Shown here: one piece after another, positions 1 to 10,088 of the stretch
How positions within the stretch are numbered: the stretch's first letter is position 1
Layout: each line of letters starts with the position of its first letter
Assembly (NCBI GenBank): GCA_023053685.1
Contig: JALIGW010000002.1
Location: 254,239,239-254,303,238, forward strand
Origin: Diadophis punctatus similis
Taxonomy: Eukaryota; Chordata; Lepidosauria; Squamata; Dipsadidae
Length of the DNA: 64,000 bases
Reading direction: 5' to 3'
Translations under genes and position numbers: made by a program
The notes under the pieces: generated by a model
What the model saw: only the letters and a program-made list of their open reading frames with translations
Told to the model about the DNA's origin: nothing
Database searches by the model: none

Positions 1-203
1 TAACAACAGTCCACACTCAAGTCCAGAGAGATATATCTCTTCCTGGCATAGGGCAAGTATCAAACATAGTAACATAACTGCTTCCCTCCTCGTGAGAAAA
101 TTGCTCTACTAGGTTGTTTGGTCCTGAGATTTCACAATTGAAATACTGAAGGCTGTTTTTGAGCCATGGACCCTAAAGCTAATTTTAAGATTGTCTGTCT
201 CTA

Positions 204-468
204 TAGATGGACTGTATTTCAAAGATGTCATGGAAGGTGGACAAGTTTTATCAGAACAGACTGAGACTGATATGAAAATGTATTTAAAAATGACAAGCTA
301 TGAGAAAGATTTAAAAAGATGCTACATTGGTCATACAAAAGAAATAACAATCCAATAGGGAGACCTGGATAATCTCCCTATATTTGATTTACAAAAGAGG
401 CTTGTTAAAGCTCTGAAGAATTTTGTGAGAAGAGACAAAGAAAAAATGGGTGGGGGAATCAACTTTTA
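204..468 (+). other. Unidentified conserved segment, copy 1 (interrupted)
   Basis: A segment following a CTATAG acceptor-like site that reads as a possible 88-codon frame starting [12 protein letters not shown]. It is present in all four units. Here the frame is broken by a TAG at about 357 and closed by a TAG after GGGINF. I do not recognise the family. It could be an old retrocopy or repeat fragment, or a dead exon. Only the copy at 32922-33188 is open throughout. Confidence 0.35.
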
Positions 469-613
469 GGATATTATTTCAAGGAACTAAAAATCAAGAT
501 TGTTAAAAGGAAAAACAGAAATGTAACATTGTTTTATTTGATCCAGGTTAAAATAGATAGCTATGGGAAGAAGAGATCATTTTTTGTAGTTTAAGACAAG
601 GTGACAAGTTACT

Positions 614-849
614 AAAATTGTTCATACTTGTGATGAAGGGGGAGATAGAGATAGAGATGATATGATATGAAATGATATGATATGATATGATATGATATCA
701 TATGATATGATATCATATATCATATCATATCATATCATATCTCATATCATATCATATCATATCATATCATATCATATCATATCATATCATATCATATCAT
801 ATCATATCATATCTCTATCTCCCCCTTCATCACAAGTATGAACAATTTT
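614..849. repeat. ATATC/GATAT pentanucleotide repeat within an inverted repeat (unit 1)
   Basis: A run of GATAT changes to its complement ATATC partway through. The flanks are inverted copies: the left arm (614 to about 655) reads AAAATTGTTCATACTTGTGA and on into a GATAGA stretch, and 811-849 is its reverse complement. In units 3 and 4 the right arm is absent and unrelated single-copy sequence follows the repeat. Confidence 0.85.
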
Positions 850-916
850 GAACATACAGGTCTCAGAGAAAGACGGCATGAAAATTAGTACATCTGTTGG
901 TCAAAGTACAGCAAAG

Positions 917-1291
917 AATAGAATAGAATTCTTTATTGGCCAAGTGTGATTGGACACACAAGGAATTTGTCTTTGGTGCATATGCTCTCAGTGTACATAA
1001 AAGAAAATATACATTTGTCAAGAATCATGAGGTACAACACACAATGATTGACATAGGGTACAAACAAGCAATCAGGAAACAATCAATATTAATATAAATC
1101 GTAAGGGTACAAGCAACAAGTTACAGTCATACAGTCATAAGTGGGAGGAGATGGGTGATAGGAACGATGAGAAGACTAATAATAATAGTAATGCAGCCTG
1201 AGTGAATAGTTTGACAGTGGTGAGGGAATTATTTGTTTAACAGAGTGATGGCATTTGGGGGAAAACTGTTCTTGTGTCTAGTTGTCTTGCT
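917..1291 (-). repeat. Interspersed LINE-like 3' end with ATTCT tail, copy 1
   Basis: On the minus strand this ends in GGCCAATAAAGAATTCTATT followed by an ATTCT repeat, the tail form of CR1-type LINEs. Copies are at 16720-17095 and 33801-34175, with a truncated one at 54607-54890. I recognise it as a repeat common in snake introns but cannot name the subfamily. Confidence 0.6.
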
Positions 1292-1466
1292 GTGAAATTC
1301 AAAACATGTTTATTGTTTTTCAATCAAGATCTCTTGTGGAACCAATTGAGAAAGACAATCACCAAAGGACTTTTCGATCAAGACTAGAAATGCTCATTGA
1401 ACCATTGTTGTACTTTTTTTTGGACAAGTGGCATTATTGAAGCAAGTTAATAAATAGGGATTGAAG

Positions 1467-1623
1467 CAGTAGTGGGTTCTAAAACCCTTTACTACCGGTT
1501 CGCTACTAAAACCCTTTACTACTGGTTCGATACTACCGCATCTCAGGCGGGTGGCCGGAGCGCTCCCGCCGCCAGCGCTACTGGTTCTTAGAACCGGGCT
1601 GAACCGGCAGCAACCCACTGCTG
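1467..1623. mobile_element. 157-bp hAT-type MITE (unit 1)
   Basis: Ends are CAGTAGTGGGTTCT and CAACCCACTGCTG. It is flanked by 8-bp duplications GATTGAAG and GACTGAAG; the left one has mutated, since unit 2 has GACTGAAG on both sides. The 8-bp duplication and CAG...CTG termini are hAT signatures. It has no coding capacity. It contains a short internal direct repeat, AAACCCTTTACTAC. Confidence 0.8.
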
Positions 1624-2129
1624 GACTGAAGGAATACTTGTCACGGATGTATACCTGTGAATATTCTGCCTTGGCAGAGTTTGGCATATCATTTCACGCC
1701 CCTCATAACTAAGTGGTTCTGGTGGATTTTGCAGTTTCATTGGGAACAATTGAATAATTGATAAATTTGAGCCAGAATAATCATTTAGAGTTGGGAAACA
1801 CTGAAGTAATCATTTTAACCTATTGAAACAAGCTTGAATATAATTCAGATGATGATTGCTTTTTTTAAAAGAACAGTGTGAAGGAGAATCTTTAAAATGT
1901 GGACCAGCAGATAACAGTTACTGGCATAGTGCAAATTTATATCAATACAATCTTCTCTTTTTCACTCCCTACACTATCTCCTTATGTGTGATTTCACAAT
2001 GTATAATTTATTTTTAGTGGTCTTGTTATTTTACCCATTACAGTACTTTCTGTGGTCGAACAGGACTTCCTGTTACTACACTATGGGATTGCTAAAGATA
2101 AATAAGGGAGATCTTCTCCTTCTTTACAG

Positions 2130-3034
2130 ATGCAGTCTATTGCACCAGATGTTTGGAAGATCAGCATCCAAATGAACACCGAGATCACTGTCTGCCAAAG
2201 TTTATAACCTTCTTGTCATATGGAGAATATTTGGGGATCATCCTGGTTTCCTGTGCTCTATTTTTGTCATTCATCACAGCCTTTGTGTTAGCAATTTTCA
2301 TTAAATACCACGAAACTCCAATAGTCAAAGCCAACAACCGGGATCTCTCCTACATTCTACTCACATCACTCCTCCTTTCCTTTCTCACTAGCTTTCTCTT
2401 CATTGGCCAGCCAAGGAAAGCTACCTGTCTTCTCCGACAATCAGCTTTCATTATAATTTTCTCAGTGGCTGTTTCTTCCCTCTTAGCCAAAACCATCACA
2501 GTGGTGCTGGCCTTCTTGGCAACAAAGCCAGGGAACAGTGTGAGGAGATGGCTCGGGAAGACGTTGGGCAATGCTCTTGTTCTTCTTTCCTCTGCTGTCC
2601 AAGTTCTGATTTGCTCCATCTGGCTGGGAATCTTTCCTCCTTTCCCTGACACAGACCAGCACTCACACCCTGAAGAGATTATCCTGCAATGCAATGAAGG
2701 ACCTGTTGTCATGTTTTACTGCGCCCTAGGTTATATGGGTTTCCTTGCTGTCATCTGCTTCACAGTGGCTTTCCTGGCCCGCAGGCTACCTGGGGCCTTC
2801 AACGAAGCCAAGCTGATCACCTTCAGCATGCTGGTTTTCTGCAGTGTTTGGGTCTCCTTTGTGCCCACCTACCTGAGCACCAAGGGCAAATACATGGTGG
2901 CTGTGCAGATCTTCTCCATCTTGGCATCCAGTGCTGGCTTGTTGGGCTGCATCTTTTTCCCCAAGAGCTATATTATTTTGCTGAAGCCTGAGCTGAATAC
3001 AAAGGAGCAGCTAACCACAAAAATGAAAGAATAG
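2130..3034 (+). CDS. V2R gene 1, exon 6 (7TM domain), gene partial at left edge
   Basis: Terminal exon of a vomeronasal type-2 receptor, a family C GPCR of vomeronasal neurons that detects peptide and other chemosignals. The exon follows a TTTACAG acceptor and opens with two bases completing an Asp codon, then the last three cysteines of the nine-cysteine linker (YCTRC and RDHC). Seven hydrophobic segments follow, then the family tail [19 protein letters not shown] and a TAG. The frame is open for 905 bp. An apparent start at 2153 is only a TTG inside the exon. Exons 1-5 are outside the window, so whether the gene is functional is unknown. It is closest to exon 6 of gene 2, sharing TDQHSHPEE and the KMKE end. 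Confidence 0.95.
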
Positions 3035-3412
3035 ATTTCATTATTTTAGAACTGTCTTTCCAAGGCATCACCTAGCAAGACAAAACCATACTCTCCATTG
3101 GTCTCCGATTCGATCACCATTTCTCCAGAATTTGATTTCTGCTTGTGCTATAGATGTACATCCATTTATTGGATTTACCATATTTTTTCTTTAAGGAATA
3201 CCCACATTTTAAAAACAATTTATAGGAGGCAGGTTTTTGTGGGGAAAATCCTCCCCTCAGAAGAAAACCAAAGCATTTAGAGACATAAGCAAGAATTGAT
3301 TTGTGATTGCAATCACTTACAGTGATCCTTGGACTTTTCAGGTTGTAAGAGAGAACCCTAGCAGAATAACTCCCTTGTTACATACTTTCAGTTGATATAT
3401 TTGAAACAGAAA

Positions 3413-3418
3413 AATAAA
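3413..3418 (+). promoter_or_regulatory. Putative polyadenylation signal, gene 1
   Basis: AATAAA 379 bp after the stop, in a context conserved in all four units (19196, 40338, 57015). Conservation and distance fit a 3' UTR end, but AATAAA is frequent in AT-rich DNA. Confidence 0.45.
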
Positions 3419-3659
3419 CAACCCAATACAATTATATTGTGACCCTTCGTCTGGAATGCTTTGATAAGCTATTGCACTGATCTGATTTTTCACACTTGCG
3501 TTATCCTTTCTGATGTTACTGACATGTTTATATCACAATCTTTTGTTACCCCATCCATTTTTCTTCCCTAGAAAGACAGCTATGTTTATGTTAACTGTCT
3601 CTGCACAAAGGTCACAGCATTAGCTTCTAGGTTAAACATATATGAAGCAGTCTCTAAGC

Positions 3660-3795
3660 CAGTGTTTCCCAACCTTGGCAAGTTGAAGATGTCTGGACTT
3701 CAACTCCCAGAATTCCCCAGCCAGCATTCGCTGGCTGGGGAATTCTAAGAATTGAAGTCCAGGCATCTTCAACTTGCCAAGGTTGGAAAACACTG
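3660..3795. mobile_element. 136-bp hairpin hAT-type MITE (unit 1)
   Basis: A nearly perfect palindrome: CAGTGTTTCCCAACCTTGGC at the left end, its near reverse complement at the right, and a short loop around 3727-3733. It is flanked by exact 8-bp duplications CTCTAAGC. Units 3 and 4 have the empty site with a single CTCTAAGC, so the insertion predates the unit 1/2 split only. Confidence 0.9.
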
Positions 3796-4397
3796 CTCTA
3801 AGCTCCCCATCCCTTATATCTGTCAGTGGGCCTGACTTTTATTTTGCAGCTGCTTGCAGTTCTTTCTTTTTAAAAGAATAAATAAATTTGATTAAGAGTG
3901 TTTACATGAATCAAAGATAAATACAAAAATATATAAACAAAAGACAGAGAAAAATGAAAAGGAGAAAATAAAAAGTGCAGAAAACAATACAGTTAAAGAA
4001 AAGGCAGGAAAAAGAGATAAAAGGTTATGTCTGCTTTTCTTTACAGCAGTTACAAACTAAACTTATTATCGTGCCTCCCTCCTTAATATTACAACCCTTC
4101 ATTCAGTCCCCTTTCAATCATCAAACCCAGAAATCATTTCACTTTTTTCCATTTTCAGCAAAAAGATCATAAAATGTTTCCCCTCTTCTAGTTTTCCAGA
4201 AGAATGTTAAGACTTGTCTCTGCCAATTATTGTCTAAGAATGTTACTCAATCCAAGAGATGGCTGGGGGCTTGAGGGTGTTCTCTTCTCCTTTTTAACTT
4301 TTTTAAACTTTTGATTTTCATTCTTAGCCCTTAAATTTTAGCAGTGTTCTGAATTCTGTATATGCTTTTAATCATTTGTTTATGTTGTTTTTATATG

Positions 4398-4542
4398 TTA
4401 CATGGTGGCCGTGCAGATCTTCTCCATCTTGGCCACCAGTGCTGGTCTGCTGGGCTGCATCTTTTTCCCCAAGAGCTAAATTATTTTGCTGAGTCCTGAG
4501 CTGAATACAAAGGAGCAGCTAACCACACAGATCAAAGTGTAG
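4398..4542 (+). pseudogene. Fossil of V2R exon 6 tail (unit 1)
   Basis: About 145 bp matching the last 48 codons of the 7TM exon, from [12 protein letters not shown] to the stop, with its own ending QLTTQIKV. It carries a TAA in place of the Tyr of PKSY. It sits 1.36 kb past the true stop and lacks the rest of the exon. Similar pieces are at 20182, 41174 and 57855. Confidence 0.9.
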
Positions 4543-4839
4543 CTCTCATTGTGTTTCCAAGGCTATGCCCAAAACAAATAATTGCTCTTTCCTCTCATCC
4601 TCTGAACACTCCAGGGTTTTGCATCAAGATAATAATGGATGCTTCTAAGGAAATAATGTAGCATGCATGAAAAGAGTTACATAGGACTTTATATATGGAT
4701 CTGTCAACATATGAAATGAATAGGTTTTTTTCTTTTTCTTTTTTTCTTTGTTCCCTGATAACTCTGTGCATTGTTCATTTGTGTTCTCTTCTTAACAATT
4801 TTTAAACTTGCGCTTAATAAAAGCAAACAGAATATAAAA

Positions 4840-5392
4840 ACTCATATTGTTTGCCTGAGTTATGAGGGTGACCTGGTTACATCTGCTCCTGCTCCTAAAA
4901 GCTAGAATAGGCAGTGGCTCCTGGATGCAGTGATAGCCATCCATCTCACAAATAAGGACTGGATTGGGTTGAAACAGACCAGAGAAACCCAATATATAAC
5001 CTTGAAGCTCATTTAAGTCATAATCAATAGTGATTTTGCACAATTGATTGCATGCCAATTGCAGCCTTTCCAAGATCAAGCAGCATTACACACAGTCACT
5101 TCTGCTTAGGTCACCTTCTAGAAGGGTGCTGCAATGCACTTCAAGGGGCTGTCACATTTCTTTGAATGTATTCCTACATTAGTACACAATGGACTCCCAA
5201 TAGATAAGAGGTGAAGTTCTGCTGCTTGTCACCGAGAAAGTTCTTCATAGCATTGGCCAGATATTTGTGGACCATCTTTCTCCAACTATCTCTAATGACA
5301 CTCAGTTAGATACTTCTACCCTGGGACAGCCAAGTGATGCTGTGGATGACCTGGATGATCTGGTTTCAGCTCAACATTAGCAAGACAGAATA
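4840..5392. repeat. Decayed LINE-like sequence
   Basis: The segment matches units 2 and 3. It contains motifs reminiscent of the C-terminal region of L2/CR1-group reverse transcriptases (DYCNAL-like stretches near 5130 and again near 5810), but no open frame. The assignment is weak. Confidence 0.3.
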
Positions 5393-5571
5393 GCAGATTA
5401 ATAGAGTTGGAAGGGATCTTGGATGTCTTCTAGTCCAACCTCCTACTCAAGCAGGAGAACAATATCATTTCAGACAAATGACTGTTCAATCTCTTCTTAA
5501 AAACCACCAGTGAGGGAGCACAAACAACTTCTGGAGGCAAACCCTTCTACTGGTTAATTGTTCTAAATGTC
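5393..5571 (-). repeat. CR1-type LINE 3' fragment
   Basis: Contains the recognisable CR1 3' block (AGTTGGAAGGGATCTTGGAT, TCTAGTCCAACCTCCT) in reverse orientation. Similar to 12361-12600 and, in sense orientation, to 58549-59175. Confidence 0.65.
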
Positions 5572-6161
5572 AGAGTGGCTTTAGGATTTAGGGGCCCTTG
5601 GATGCAGTGGTTTTCCATCTTTATGCCTGGATCAGGAATCTGAACCCCAGAGAGATGCAGTGAACAATTCAGGGGATCCTCTTGAATGCATGACTCCTGC
5701 TCAAGGAGGATGTAGCTTTTACACAACTTGCTTGTATGCCAATTGCTGCCTTTCCTAGAGTAGCGAGCACTACACACAGTCATCCATGTTTTGGTCATCC
5801 CTAATAGGATTACTGCAATGCTCTTCATGAGGCTGTCCTAGTCCTTCAGGGAAATCCAAGCAAGAAGCCCAATTATAAGTACTAACTCTACTTTTATTGG
5901 AAGGTTACATTAACAGAATCTTCCAAGACTGTAACTTTTACTCTTAGGGAAACTAAGTAGGGTCCCTTCCGAAACACTGCTCACACTGCCACCACCCCTA
6001 CTGCGGACTGAGATATCTTGTATATAATGGTTATGATGTCTGTGGCTCTTTGTTGTGGCCTGCCAGCCACTGGCCCCTCCAGCAGCTGAATTGGAGGAGG
6101 AGGAGGAGATGTGGGAGTCACGGTCAGCATCAAGGCAACCTGAGAGTTCCGAGGGTGAGAG

Positions 6162-6434
6162 CAATGGTGGGTTGCTACCGGTGCGGTCTACTCTGTCGCA
6201 CCGGTAGCGGCCGGCCGATTACTCAATTTGTGCGCAACGGCTCCGGTGCCGTCTTTGCCGGTCTGTTGCGCGGTGCCATCTTTTTTCTTGAATTTTTTAG
6301 CTTTTTTGCTTCCTGCGTATGCACGGAAGCAAAATCACGTGAGGGGACGTCCGCATGTGGTAAGCATGAGAGCATGCGCAATGAGATGATGCGCGTGCAC
6401 CGCACCAGTAGCAGGTAAGAGGAACCCGCCCCTG
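6162..6434. mobile_element. 273-bp hAT-type MITE (unit 1)
   Basis: The left end CAATGGTGGGTTGCTACC and right end GGAACCCGCCCCTG are imperfect inverted repeats. Flanking 8-mers are GGTGAGAG and GGTAAGAG. The same insertion is at 21946-22219 and 42593-42937. It belongs to the TGGTGGGTTCCTACC family seen elsewhere in the window. Confidence 0.75.
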
Positions 6435-6446
6435 GGTAAGAGGTAA

Positions 6447-6868
6447 TGTAGCTGGCAGACAGAGAGAGACAGAGGCAGAGCCTGGGCTGTCCATCAGCCC
6501 TCAGATGGAGAATCAGCAGTCCCCAGATCTGGAGGTGGCTGATGAGGAAGAGGAGGAACAGCTGGGTCCAGTGCCTGATGCGTGGATGCACAGAAGGCAG
6601 AGGAGAGGAGAGCAGTGGAAACCTGTGGGTCGGCCCTTGGGAAGGAAGAACCAGCGCTGCTAGAGAAGCCCCATCCTAGCTCTGGGGATAAAAGGCAGGG
6701 GGAGGAGATGAATAGAGGTGGCAGACAACTATTCATCTCCTTGCTGGATGGACTTCTTAGCCTGAGGTGAAGGAGAATTTTTTTGCTGGGGCTGCTGGCG
6801 CTCCTAATAAAGGAATCCTTGATTTAAACACGAAGAGTTTGGTGTGTTTGGGAAGCTGTGTCAGAACA
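6447..6868 (+). mobile_element. Possible LTR-like sequence
   Basis: Begins TGTAGCTGG and ends CAGAACA, with a TATA-like ATAAAAGG near 6688 and an AATAAA near 6806, as an LTR would have. No matching target duplication is visible. The first part also occurs at 42950-43136, where a LINE interrupts it. It could instead be another class of repeat. Confidence 0.3.
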
Positions 6869-7123
6869 CTCTTCCTCCTGTCTTCCAAGGTCATTCCCAC
6901 AGAAAATTGGGCTTCAGAATGTGCCAACGTGAACAATTCCAAATATGCTGTGCTATTTCATGTTAAGCCTTTCCTTTGTGAGCTACATTAGCACACAATC
7001 AGCTTCCCGTGGAATGTAAGGTTCTGGTTGTCAACTGTAAAGCTCTATACAGTAGACCTTTCTCCAACTGTCACTTAGAAGTTCCATCAAGACAGGCAGA
7101 AAGGTTCCATATCTTAAGAAGTG

Positions 7124-7348
7124 TGTTATGTATGGACGGACGTAAGAAGATGTGCATACTGGCCGCTGATTGGTTAAGCAAGTGGCAGGAGTTTTAAACG
7201 GCTGTCAGTGGCTGGTCGGCTTCAGGCAATCCCTTAAAAGCAGCTTGCCTGGAGCCTGCCGGCATTCAGTATTTGCTACAGCTTGGATAGAAATAAAGTG
7301 CTGAACTGTTGCTGTGACTTGTCTAATCATTTACGAGCGAATGTAACA
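7124..7348 (+). mobile_element. Solo LTR, 225 bp (unit 1)
   Basis: Termini are TGTTATGTATGG and GCGAATGTAACA, giving the TGTTA/TAACA inverted ends of LTRs. Inside are a TTAAAA box and an AATAAA about 55 bp from the 3' end. The flanking 5-mers AAGTG and TAGTG match at 4 of 5 positions. There is no internal coding region, so it is a solo LTR, probably Gypsy-like. A copy is at 22909-23133. Confidence 0.6.
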
Positions 7349-7599
7349 TAGTGTGATCTGGTGAACCCAGGAAGCTTGGCTTTTCTGCTGGTGTGCTGGC
7401 TTCGGGAATAACAATCTTTCCCAAAAGTAGCACACATTCTGCCATCATTCAGAAGGCTCCTAAACCTGATTATTCTCCCAGGTATGAGGTCAGGAATTTA
7501 AGTGAGCCTGTAAATTTTAGTCTGAAGGGCGTTTGCTGACATGTATAGTTATGAGATGATTCATCTTGGTCTCCCCCACGTATGTATGTTTTTTGTATG

Positions 7600-7706
7600 T
7601 CTCTTTTAATGTATTTTAAATTGTTATTAAATTAGATTGTTTAGCTGTTCTTTAATGTTCTACGCCGCCCTGAGTCCCCAGGGAGTAGGGCGGCATATAA
7701 GAGCAA

Positions 7707-7801
<95 letters not shown>

Positions 7802-7804
7802 ATA
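7600..7804 (+). repeat. LINE 3' tail with (AAAT)n run
   Basis: GCCGCCCTGAGTCCCCAGGG and GGGCGGCATATAAGAGC are the typical squamate L2/CR1-group 3' end. An AATA tetranucleotide run of about 95 bp follows. In unit 2 the run is about 135 bp. Confidence 0.7.
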
Positions 7805-8318
7805 TTGATGTTTTTATACTGCTTCATTACCAGAGTAGTTTATGGGCAGCCATATAAATTGAATTTAAAAAGCAGATCAAGGAATCCCTCTTTGCAGGTT
7901 TGATATAGACTCAAAATCAAGAGGAGGAAAATCTACAGGCTTGATTTCTCCATCATTTCTGACAAAAAAGTTTCACTGGAGAAACTTGGGCCCATGGGCT
8001 TCCACAAAGTTCTGGAACTACATCAGAGGCTTCTCACAAATATGTTTTCCTCCCCTGTTCCTTTGTTCATGAAGCCACAGGACAAACCTGGGGATAGAGA
8101 GAGCACAGGGGGTGCTTCTTCTATGTATAATTATCAAGATCACATTGATTTATTGATTGCCTCCCAATCTCTCCTCCAGGGAATTCTCAAATGTTTACTG
8201 TTGAATTGACCTAGGCATATTGCTTTCAAGAGCCATACAGCAGGCATCTTTCATCTGAGCTTGGGAACTCAGGGACATAAAAGCCTTTAGTGTCATTGAG
8301 AGGTTGTGATTCTGTGCT

Positions 8319-8325
8319 ATAAAAC
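8319..8325 (+). promoter_or_regulatory. Putative TATA box, gene 2
   Basis: TATAAAA 147 bp before the ATG. It is conserved with its surroundings upstream of genes 3 (24139) and 4 (45885). Recent duplication alone would also conserve it, so this is a candidate only. Confidence 0.4.
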
Positions 8326-8465
8326 GTGATGAATTCCTTGTGCGCTCAAGCTCCCATCTGTGGTAGGAAAGCCACAACAGCAGTTGTGGTATTGCAAGGG
8401 CCTTTTGTCTCCGTGAACTGCTCCTCTAATTCTTTGAGAGCTACCTGACTCTGCAAGAAGTGGAA

Positions 8466-8677
8466 ATGGTTCTATTTTTTCTCCTGATGCTTCTGTTCCC
8501 CCAGATAACCTGCAAGATGTTGAATGCCAAGTGCCCCTTAACTTTAGAAAGGGATGAGACATATCCATTGAATTATTTCAAGCCAGGAGACTACCTCATT
8601 ACTGGAATCACTCCTGCAACAACCACTATGTTTCGACCATTCACTTTCAAAAAGGCTCCAATGAACAAAGTTTCCTG
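8466..8677 (+). CDS. V2R gene 2, exon 1
   Basis: The ATG at 8466 opens a hydrophobic signal peptide (MVLFFLLMLLFPQITC), then the N-terminal [10 protein letters not shown] and [11 protein letters not shown] stretches typical of V2R exon 1. Length is 212 bp, ending before GTAAGA in phase 2. A GTG six bases upstream is in frame but has no reason to be the start. Confidence 0.9.
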
Positions 8678-9585
8678 GTAAGAGAGCATTTCCCCCTCTG
8701 ATTCCTGCTAGTTCCAAAACTTTTAGATGTTTCCTGACACCATTCAATGAGGAAAAACCTTTCTTTATGAGCAATGGCTCTTAGCTAAATTACTAGAGAC
8801 AGTTAGGACTGAATGAAAGCCAAGGTATCAATCAATGTCCACCATGTTGTTTCTGTCTGCACTTCCTCGGTTTCCCTAATGCAAGATATTTTGCTAATCC
8901 TTCACTTCAGAATGATCCTACTTTTTCCTCCACTTTCTCTATCTACAAAATCCTTTTTCTTGATATATATATAGTATTTCCAGTGCACACCACCGAAAAA
9001 TAACTCCAGAAATACCTCCAAACCTTTTCAAGCTCCATTTCTTAATACTCCTGTTCTTTCTCTTTCTACAGCTATATAGCAGATATCCTTGCAGTATGAA
9101 GATTCTCAATTTCTATGTGACACAGAATCTAATTTTCCCTACTAGGGCACGGGTGCCTTAATATTGAGACCATTGCTTCTTTCAGTCTATCACATCTGAG
9201 GGATGAGGGTGGTTCAAAAATGTGAAAGATATAATAAATAATTGAATAAAAATATACTAGACCAACTCTACTTGTAAATCTATAGTGAAATTGTTCCTCC
9301 AGCACAAGGGAGTATTTTATGATTTAAACATCTCTATATGGAAGAGGGTTGGAAATAACTTTTTAATGTTATTTTTGGTGTGTTTTTCTATATGTCACTT
9401 GTTAAACTTTCCCTGTGGTTCCCCACACCAGGTTCTCCATTTTTGTTGCAATTTTATATTTTCATTTTATTTTTTGAAACTTAATAAAATCCATTTTTAA
9501 AAAGGAGAAATAAGAGAATCAAAGCAACCAATATTGCATTCATAACTTTCCTTAGATTCAAAATACCTGGATTATCATATATTTG

Positions 9586-9788
<203 letters not shown>

Positions 9789-9793
9789 TTCAG

Positions 9794-10088
9794 GAAAGTA
9801 ACCACAAAGTACTGGAAAATCCTGTCCATCTTATTTGCTGTCCATGAGATCAACCAGGATCCCCGTATTCTACCCAACCTCACCCTGGGCTATAACATTC
9901 ATGACAATTATTTTGATGCAAGGACAACATCGGAAGCTTTGGGAGATCTTCTCTCTCCTGGGCTGGCAAATATTCCAAACTACAAGTGTGGAGGAAGACA
10001 GAATAACCTCTTAGCTATAATTGAAGGGACAGAAACTGACATCTCCATCCAGATTTCATCCATGTCAGCCAACTACAAAATCCCCCAG
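9794..10088 (+). CDS. V2R gene 2, exon 2
   Basis: 295 bp after TTTCAG and before GTGAGA. It encodes [20 protein letters not shown] and the [10 protein letters not shown] block of the periplasmic-binding-like ligand domain. The first base completes the Trp codon begun in exon 1. Confidence 0.95.

Larger units (their letters stand above)
1..2129 (+). other. Intron 5 (3' part) of V2R gene 1
   Basis: This stretch precedes the 7TM exon of gene 1 and matches intron 5 of genes 2 and 4 almost base for base (position 1 corresponds to 15787). It holds an unidentified conserved segment (about 197-468), a pentanucleotide repeat inside an inverted repeat, an interspersed repeat with an AATAG end, and a 157-bp MITE. 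Exons 1-5 of gene 1 must lie to the left, outside the window. Confidence 0.8.
3035..8465 (+). other. Intergenic region 1 (gene 1 to gene 2)
   Basis: No functional gene is seen here. It contains a polyadenylation signal, a hairpin MITE, the V2R exon-6 tail fossil, decayed LINE remnants (about 4840-5830), a hAT MITE, one LTR-like sequence, one solo LTR, a LINE tail with a long AAAT run, and the putative promoter of gene 2. The whole stretch is nearly identical to 18818-24286. Confidence 0.8.

Noticed and set aside
661..830. CRISPR-like or satellite array
   Set aside because: The repeat unit is 5 bp without spacers: a microsatellite in a vertebrate genome.
2350..2712. 120-residue minus-strand frame opposite the 7TM exon (also near 18146, 39271, 55949)
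   Set aside because: Shadow of the real exon; it has no family similarity that I can see and persists only because the exon is conserved.
2153..3034. A free-standing 293-residue 7TM gene starting at 2153 (and at 17949, 39074, 55752)
   Set aside because: The start is a TTG within the exon. A good acceptor and an in-phase split codon lie 23 bp upstream, and the segment is the standard V2R terminal exon.
6050..6770. Several 60-120 residue frames on both strands
   Set aside because: They lie in a MITE and an LTR-like repeat, have skewed composition, and overlap one another without known domains.
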